34,689 nt of DNA from Phenylobacterium sp. (GTDB lineage Bacteria; Pseudomonadota; Alphaproteobacteria; Caulobacterales; Caulobacteraceae), in contig NZ_JAUSLW010000174.1 in assembly GCF_030645195.1 (NCBI RefSeq), positions 1-34,689 of the forward strand. The letters run 5' to 3'. The position numbers were made by a program, and so were the translations under genes. Positions 33,290 to 34,689 of the stretch are shown here, piece by piece. The notes beneath the pieces are model-generated. The model was not told where the DNA came from, ran no database searches, and worked only from the letters and a program-made list of their open reading frames with translations. How positions within the stretch are numbered: position 1 is the stretch's first letter; each line of letters opens with the position of its first letter.

Positions 33290-34689
33290 ATGGCGCGGGC
33301 GGCGCGAAAATCGGGTGTGGAGCTGGGGCTCCATGTGGCCCGGCTGGCTTGGATCCATCCGCTGACCGCGCGGCTGCGCGGCGGGCTGCTGGCGGCCGCC
33401 GGCGTGGCCGTCGCCCTGGCGCTGGCCACCTACAACGCCGCCGATCCGAGCCTGAACGCCGCCACCGGCCACGCGCCGCTCAATGTGCTGGGCGGTCCCG
33501 GGGCGACCATCGCCGATATGGGCATGCAGTCCCTGGGTCTGGCCGCGGGCCTGGCCGCCCTGTTGATGGTGATGTTTGGTCTGTCGCGCGCCCTGTCGCC
33601 TGATCCCGACGCCAACCGCGCCGACCTAAGACTCCGCGCCCTCATCGGCCTGGCGGGCGTGCTGGGCCTGGCCGCGCTGATGTCGTGGCCGGCGCCGCCG
33701 GCGATCTGGCCCCTGGCCAAAGGCCTGGGCGGTTTCTGGGGCCATGGCCTGCTGGCCGGCTTCGCCGGTCTGCTGGACTTCGCCCGCATTCCCGCCGCCC
33801 GCCCCATTTCAGCCCTGCTGCTGGGGGTGGCCGGCGCGTTCGCCCTGGCCTTCGCCCTGGGCATCCGCCGTTTCAATCTGACCGGGATGGGCGAGGCCAT
33901 GGCCCACGCCCTGACCCCCCGGCCCAAGGTGGAGATCGAGCCCCGACCCGAGCCCGCTCCGGCCCGGACCGCAAGGGCGAGGCGCGCCGCCCGCGCCGCC
34001 GAGATCCCTGCCGAGGCCCTGGGCGCGGCGCCGGCTGCGGCCCCGGCGCCGGTGACGGCTTCGGGGGCTTCGGTTGAGGCCGAAGGGGCGAGCCCGCCGC
34101 TCGCCATCCGCGCGCCCAAGACCCCGCCCCGGGACTCCTCCCGTGAGACCCGCGAGAATCAGGGCGTGTTCGACTTCGTCCGGCCTGATGGCTTCTCGCT
34201 GCCCGAGCTCTCCATGCTCGCCAAGCCCAAGCCCCGGGCGGCGGCCTTCGACGAAGGGGCCCTTCGTCAGAACGCCCAACTTCTGGAAGGCGTGCTGGCC
34301 GAGTTCGGCGTCCGCGGCCAGATCGACCAGATCCGCCCCGGTCCCGTGGTCACCCTCTATGAACTTGTGCCCGCCCCCGGCGTGAAGTCGGCCCGGGTCG
34401 TGGCCCTGTCGGACGACATCGCCCGCTCCATGTCGGTCGCCGCCTGCCGCGTCGCCGTGGTGCCCGGCCGCAACGCCATCGGCATCGAGCTGCCCAATCA
34501 GAAGCGCGAGACCGTCTATCTGCGCGACCTGCTGGCCAGCCCCGAATACGAGCGCTCGACGCTCGCCCTGCCCATGGCGCTCGGCGAGAACATCGGCGGC
34601 GAGCCCTATATCGCCGACCTCTCGAAGATGCCCCACCTGCTGATCGCCGGCACCACCGGCTCGGGCAAGTCGGTCGGCGTCAACGCCAT
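33290..34689 (+). CDS. ftsK: DNA translocase FtsK, N-terminal part (3' end outside the window)
   Basis: FtsK moves DNA through the closing septum and activates XerCD recombination. The first 466 codons are present, from the ATG at 33290 with GGAGG five bases upstream. The N-terminal membrane domain has four hydrophobic segments (about 32-48, 70-102, 120-160 and 170-190). A Pro/Ala/Arg-rich linker (210-280) follows, then the alpha domain starting near 315 and the beta motor domain, whose Walker A is G454-T-T-G-S-G-K460-S, cut just after it. The linker is short compared with E. coli FtsK. TTAACCCT at 33241-33248 lies 42 bases before the start. Confidence 0.96.
   Translation, partial: MARAARKSGVELGLHVARLAWIHPLTARLRGGLLAAAGVAVALALATYNAADPSLNAATGHAPLNVLGGPGATIADMGMQSLGLAAGLAALLMVMFGLSRALSPDPDANRADLRLRALIGLAGVLGLAALMSWPAPPAIWPLAKGLGGFWGHGLLAGFAGLLDFARIPAARPISALLLGVAGAFALAFALGIRRFNLTGMGEAMAHALTPRPKVEIEPRPEPAPARTARARRAARAAEIPAEALGAAPAAAPAPVTASGASVEAEGASPPLAIRAPKTPPRDSSRETRENQGVFDFVRPDGFSLPELSMLAKPKPRAAAFDEGALRQNAQLLEGVLAEFGVRGQIDQIRPGPVVTLYELVPAPGVKSARVVALSDDIARSMSVAACRVAVVPGRNAIGIELPNQKRETVYLRDLLASPEYERSTLALPMALGENIGGEPYIADLSKMPHLLIAGTTGSGKSVGVNA

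Overview
The window is high-GC chromosomal DNA whose protein families, start contexts and gene order point to an alphaproteobacterium of the Caulobacterales (Caulobacter or Phenylobacterium type). This assignment is inferred from the proteins and synteny; there is no rRNA gene to settle it. Apart from one low-GC gene near position 3,400 the coding density is that of core chromosome, and no gap between genes exceeds 300 bases. I see no tRNA, rRNA, CRISPR array, transposase, integrase or prophage gene.

Layout. 1-2,900: the 3' end of an MDR-type NADP-dependent oxidoreductase, a LysR regulator divergent from a glutathione S-transferase, and a hemerythrin-like protein. 2,944-3,822: a single AbiTii-domain gene with visibly lower GC, the only clear accessory gene. 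3,997-7,049: a secreted two-domain M16 metalloprotease, coupled by a 1-base overlap to a small membrane protein. 7,056-12,949, all minus strand: a small haem-copper-oxidase-like membrane protein, rsmB, rpe, a heparinase II/III-like gene, a ZTP (pfl) riboswitch, and purH under its control. 13,096-15,430: an SdhAF4-type assembly factor, a Gly/Cys-rich lipoprotein, pyrF and a MarC-family membrane protein. 15,440-15,554: a nested inverted-repeat element.

15,560-25,800, all minus strand: mutS, a UrcA-family secreted peptide, glnD, murJ, trpS, a universal stress protein and an SDR oxidoreductase. Intrinsic terminators follow mutS and urcA. 25,897-30,300: a GNAT acetyltransferase convergent with dnaJ, then dnaK, with a sigma-32-like heat-shock promoter upstream of dnaK, then a small HExxH protein. 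30,321-34,689: an AlkB dioxygenase, a Tat-exported dienelactone hydrolase, a DUF502 membrane protein, a Pro/Ala-rich anchored protein, and the 5' part of ftsK, cut by the window end after its Walker A motif.

Most of the window is housekeeping: purine and pyrimidine synthesis (purH, pyrF, rpe), nitrogen signalling (glnD), lipid II export (murJ), translation (trpS, rsmB), repair (mutS, alkB), chaperones (dnaKJ) and chromosome segregation (ftsK). The items most worth following are the AbiTii gene as a possible stand-alone anti-phage gene, the ZTP riboswitch, the heat-shock promoter, the nested repeat, and several tightly abutting convergent gene pairs. I did not find a multi-gene undescribed system; the AbiTii gene is the only plausible lead in that direction.
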